A DNA stretch of 8,217 bases from Hyphomicrobiales bacterium (GTDB taxonomy: Bacteria > Pseudomonadota > Alphaproteobacteria > Parvibaculales > Parvibaculaceae). How positions within the stretch are numbered: the first letter of the stretch is position 1; each line of letters opens with the position of its first letter. Shown in pieces: positions 5,577 to 8,217 of this stretch. The notes below the pieces were generated by a model. That model was given only the letters and a program-made list of their open reading frames with translations, had not been told where the DNA came from and did not search any database. Made by a program: the position numbers and the translations under genes. The stretch is taken from contig JAATFR010000197.1 in the NCBI GenBank assembly GCA_015655095.1, positions 1 to 8,217 on the forward strand, in the 5' to 3' direction.

Positions 5577-7235
5577 ATGTACCGGTATGACGAGTTCGAT
5601 CATCAACTTGTCCGCGAGCGCGTGAAGCAGTTTCGCGGTCAGGTCGCGCGCCGCCTCTCGGGCGAGATCACCGAGGACGAGTTCAAGCCGCTGCGCCTGA
5701 TGAATGGCGTCTATCTCCAGCTTCACGCCTACATGCTGCGCATCGCCGTGCCCTATGGCACGCTCTCCTCGCGCCAGTTGCGCAAGCTGGCCGAACTCGC
5801 GCGCAAATATGACCGGGGCTATGGCCACTTCACCACGCGCCAGAATCTCCAGCTCAACTGGCCTGCCCTCAAGGACATGCCGAACCTGATCGAGGAGCTG
5901 GCGACCGTCGAGATGCACTGCATCCAGACTTCCGGCAACTGTATCCGCAATGTCACCTCCGACCATTATGCCGGCGCGGCTGAAGGCGAGGTCGAAGATC
6001 CGCGCATCATCTGCGAGATCATCCGGCAATGGTCCACCTTCCATCCGGAATTTTCCTATCTGCCGCGCAAGTTCAAGATCGCGGTTTCGGCCACCGAGCA
6101 CGACCGCGCCGCGATCCGGGTTCATGACATCGGCATTCGCGTACTGAAGAACGGTCTCGGCGAGACCGGCTATGAGGTCTGGATCGGCGGCGGCCTCGGG
6201 CGCACGCCCATCATCGGCAAGAAGGTCGGCGACTTCATCCGGCGCGAGGATCTGCTCTCCTATCTGGAGGCGGCATTGCGCGTCTACAATATGTCGGGCC
6301 GCCGCGACAACATGTACAAGTCGCGCATCAAGATACTGGTCCATGAAATCGGCGAAGCGGAAATGAAGCGCCGGGTCGAGGCCGAGTTCGAGGAAATCCG
6401 CAAAGAAGGCCGCCTCCAGCTTCCCGACGAGGAAGTGGAACGCATTCGCCGCTATTTCGCCGCGCCCGCGTTCGAGACCCTGCCGGACCAGTCCGCCGAA
6501 CTTGACGCCGAAATGGCGAAGGACGAGGACTTCGCCCACTGGGTCAGGCAGAACACGGTGAAACACAAGACGCCGGGCTACGCCATCGTCAATATTTCCT
6601 TAAAACCCATCGGCGGCACGCCGGGCGACATCAGCTCGGAACAGATGGAAGCGGTCGCCGACCTTGCCGAGAAATACGCCTTTTCGGAACTGCGCGCGGC
6701 CCATGAGCAGAACCTGACTTTCGCCCATGTCCGCAAGCAGGATCTGCGCGCGGTCTATGACGGGCTCAGCGCCGCGGGCCTTGCCACGCCCAATATCGGC
6801 CTGATCTCCGACCAGATCGCCTGCCCCGGTCTCGACTATTGCGCGCTCGCCAATGCCCGCTCGATCCCGCTCGCGCAGGAAATCTCCGAGCGCTTCGCCG
6901 ATCTGAAGCTGCAGCACGACATTGGCCGCCTGCACATCAATATCTCGGGCTGCATCAATGCCTGCGGCCATCACCATGTCGGCCATATCGGCATTCTGGG
7001 CGTGGACAAGAAGGGCATCGAGAACTATCAGATCACGCTGGGCGGGGCGGCCGACGAGATAGCCTCGGTGGGCGACATCATCGGCCCCGGCTTCACCGAC
7101 GACAAGATCGTCGACGCCATCGAGACCATCGTGATGACCTATCTCGACATCAGGCAGGAAGGCGAGATATTCCTCGATACCTATCGCCGCGTCGGGCTCC
7201 AGCCGTTCAAGGACAAACTTTATGCAACTCATTAA
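5577..7235 (+). CDS. cysI: Siroheme/[4Fe-4S] assimilatory sulfite (nitrite/sulfite) reductase
   Basis: A 552-residue single-chain enzyme of the nitrite/sulfite reductase hemoprotein family, which makes the six-electron reduction of sulfite to sulfide in the cytoplasm for cysteine synthesis. The order is ferredoxin-like half-domain (~45–115, with GYGHFTTRQNLQLNW at 81–95), siroheme-domain segment (~TSGNCIRNVTSD, 118–129), a second half-domain (~335–400, HEQNLTFAHV), and the cluster-binding region. The four cluster cysteines are intact as CX5C (C416, C422) and CX3C (C459, C463 in SGCINACGHH). AGGA at 5566–5569 is the SD. The length fits ferredoxin-type enzymes rather than a CysJ-dependent one, and no CysJ flavoprotein is present. 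The operon context favours sulfite over nitrite. A Tyr46/Cys122 pair resembles the crosslinked pair of mycobacterial NirA. The gene overlaps the DUF934 gene by 14 bp. Confidence 0.92.
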   Translation: MYRYDEFDHQLVRERVKQFRGQVARRLSGEITEDEFKPLRLMNGVYLQLHAYMLRIAVPYGTLSSRQLRKLAELARKYDRGYGHFTTRQNLQLNWPALKDMPNLIEELATVEMHCIQTSGNCIRNVTSDHYAGAAEGEVEDPRIICEIIRQWSTFHPEFSYLPRKFKIAVSATEHDRAAIRVHDIGIRVLKNGLGETGYEVWIGGGLGRTPIIGKKVGDFIRREDLLSYLEAALRVYNMSGRRDNMYKSRIKILVHEIGEAEMKRRVEAEFEEIRKEGRLQLPDEEVERIRRYFAAPAFETLPDQSAELDAEMAKDEDFAHWVRQNTVKHKTPGYAIVNISLKPIGGTPGDISSEQMEAVADLAEKYAFSELRAAHEQNLTFAHVRKQDLRAVYDGLSAAGLATPNIGLISDQIACPGLDYCALANARSIPLAQEISERFADLKLQHDIGRLHINISGCINACGHHHVGHIGILGVDKKGIENYQITLGGAADEIASVGDIIGPGFTDDKIVDAIETIVMTYLDIRQEGEIFLDTYRRVGLQPFKDKLYATH

Positions 7236-7740
7236 GGACGGCGCGTTCATTGCCGACCCGTGGACCCATGTGGGGGACGAGGATGCCCTGCCCGGCGCGC
7301 CCGATGCCGGCGTCATCGTCAGCCTCGAGCGCTGGCAGCGGGAGTCGAATGAGTTGATCGCAAGCGGCCGTCCGCTGGGCGTGCAACTGAAAAGCGGACA
7401 GGACCCTTCAGAAATCGCCCGCGACCTCGAAAAGCTTGCCCTCGTCGGCCTCGAATTTCCCGCCTACCGCAATGGCCGGGCCTATTCCTACGCCAGCCTG
7501 CTGCGCCAGCGCTATGGCTTCAAGGGCGAGGTCCGCGCTGTCGGCAACGTGCTGCGCGACCAGTTCCTCTACATGATCCGCTGCGGCTTCGACGCGCTGG
7601 AGGTGACCGACAACATCACCCCCGCCATCTATGCCGAGATGATCGGCGAATTCACGCACTCCTACCAGACGGCGGCCGACGACCGCCCCGCCGTCATGTC
7701 GCTCCGCCAGCGCCTCGCCGCGAAAAACGCGGCGGACTGA
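7222..7740 (+). CDS. DUF934 domain-containing protein, sulfite reductase operon partner
   Basis: A 172-residue soluble protein. ATG 7222 lies inside the end of the reductase gene (14-bp overlap in another frame), with AAGGA at 7209–7213 as SD, so translation is probably coupled. The DUF934 core is clear: VGLEFPAYRNGRAYSYASLLRQR (75–97), GFKGEVRAVGNVLRDQ (99–114) and MIRCGFDALEV (118–128). The only cysteine is C121. The family is encoded next to sulfite reductases and PAPS reductases across Proteobacteria. A role in electron delivery or enzyme maturation is often supposed but not proven. The cysH gene that frequently follows is absent; a dadA-like gene comes next after 158 bp. Confidence 0.9.
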   Translation: MQLIKDGAFIADPWTHVGDEDALPGAPDAGVIVSLERWQRESNELIASGRPLGVQLKSGQDPSEIARDLEKLALVGLEFPAYRNGRAYSYASLLRQRYGFKGEVRAVGNVLRDQFLYMIRCGFDALEVTDNITPAIYAEMIGEFTHSYQTAADDRPAVMSLRQRLAAKNAAD

Positions 7741-7831
7741 ACGGGGCATAACCGGCGCTCCCTGCCTGCCTTCGGCCATTATCCCGATCAGCTGGTCAAC
7801 GCCCCGCAAGGAACCTCTTTTCGTTCATTTA

Positions 7832-7853
7832 TGCCGCCCCTCCTCTTGCGGCA
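7832..7853. other. Small inverted repeat in the gap before dadA
   Basis: TGCCGC (7832–7837) and GCGGCA (7848–7853) are a perfect 6-bp inverted repeat around a ten-base loop. No T-tract follows on either strand, so it is a weak candidate for a Rho-independent terminator. The rest of the 158-bp gap (7741–7898) shows no clear promoter. Confidence 0.25.
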
Positions 7854-7898
7854 CCGCACCAAAAGCTCTAGGCCAGAAGCGGTTACTGGAGGTGTCCC

Positions 7899-8217
7899 TT
7901 GAAGATCATCATTCTGGGTGCGGGTCTGATGGGCGCGACCACGGCTTATGAGCTGGCGGCGCGCGGTCATGAGGTGGATGTATTCGAGAAGCGCGAAGGC
8001 GCGGGGCTCGAAACGAGCTACGCCAATGGCGGCCAGCTTTCCGCTTGTGAAGTCGCACCCTGGGCCGGCACCGAAATCCCCGGCGAGGTGCTGCGCTGGC
8101 TGGGCGACCCCAAGGCCCCTTTCCGGATGCGCATCAAGGCGGACCCTGATCAATGGCTCTGGCTCATGCGCTTTCTCCTGCGCTGCCGACCGGGCGCGCG
8201 CGAAAGCCGGATCGTCC
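7899..8217 (+). CDS. dadA: FAD-dependent D-amino-acid dehydrogenase (DadA-like), 3' truncated by the window edge
   Basis: The frame opens at TTG 7899 and stays open to the right edge (106 complete codons). GGAGG (7888–7892) six bases upstream supports this start; the next residues begin KIIILGAG, right at the expected N-terminus of the fold. Residues 2–14 carry the dinucleotide-binding GXGXXG motif (GAGLMG) and a β-strand ending in acidic EK near residue 31 (DVFEK), followed by ETSYANGGQLSACEVAPWAG, a segment typical of DadA. The enzyme oxidises D-amino acids to 2-oxo acids and passes electrons to the respiratory chain from the inner face of the membrane. Its link to the preceding sulfur genes is unclear. 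Only the N-terminal quarter is visible, so a related FAD oxidoreductase such as a glycine-oxidase-like enzyme remains possible. Confidence 0.82.
   Translation, partial: MKIIILGAGLMGATTAYELAARGHEVDVFEKREGAGLETSYANGGQLSACEVAPWAGTEIPGEVLRWLGDPKAPFRMRIKADPDQWLWLMRFLLRCRPGARESRIV

Noticed and set aside
5139..6566. 475-codon open frame on the − strand opposite the sulfite reductase gene
   Set aside because: It is a mirror of a GC-rich codon pattern. The + strand frame has intact family motifs and an SD, while the − strand product resembles no family I know.

Overview
The window looks like the chromosome of an alphaproteobacterium, probably Hyphomicrobiales-like. Most of it is GC-rich with GC-rich third codon positions. 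The DUF2849 – nitrite/sulfite reductase – DUF934 cluster and the adjacent DUF1214/DUF1254 membrane-protein pair are both typical of Alphaproteobacteria. This assignment rests on gene content and family recognition only; no search was run. All recognised genes are on the + strand.

Left part (1–976): the 3' part of a class I SAM-dependent methyltransferase gene. It is open to the left edge and begins inside an AT-rich array of 72-bp tandem repeats that keeps the reading frame and encodes 24-residue repeats. A terminator-like hairpin follows.

1098–2203: two small membrane-anchored proteins, DUF1214 then DUF1254, overlapping by ATGA. 2276–4963: a complete NitT/TauT-type ABC importer with a substrate-binding protein (NMT1/THI5-like), an ATPase and a permease. 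A strong hairpin plus T-tract lies between the binding-protein gene and the ATPase gene and probably reduces expression of the last two genes. The ATPase and permease genes overlap by ATGA.

4964–5164: an AT-rich regulatory region with a recognisable −35/−10 promoter, a perfect 7-bp dyad near −61, two copies of CCTAATTACC spaced 51 bp apart, and a leader of about 107 nt. It drives 5165–7740: DUF2849 protein, siroheme/[4Fe-4S] sulfite (or nitrite) reductase, and DUF934 protein. This is an assimilatory sulfite-reduction operon, but cysG and cysH, which often flank these genes, are absent from both sides. The window ends in the 5' part of a dadA-like FAD-dependent D-amino-acid dehydrogenase gene, read from a TTG start with a strong Shine-Dalgarno sequence (SD).

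No CRISPR array, insertion sequence, tRNA or rRNA was seen. The least ordinary items are the in-frame repeat array in the methyltransferase, the regulatory region before the sulfite reductase operon, and the intra-operon attenuator of the ABC transporter. I did not find a clearly new multi-gene system.
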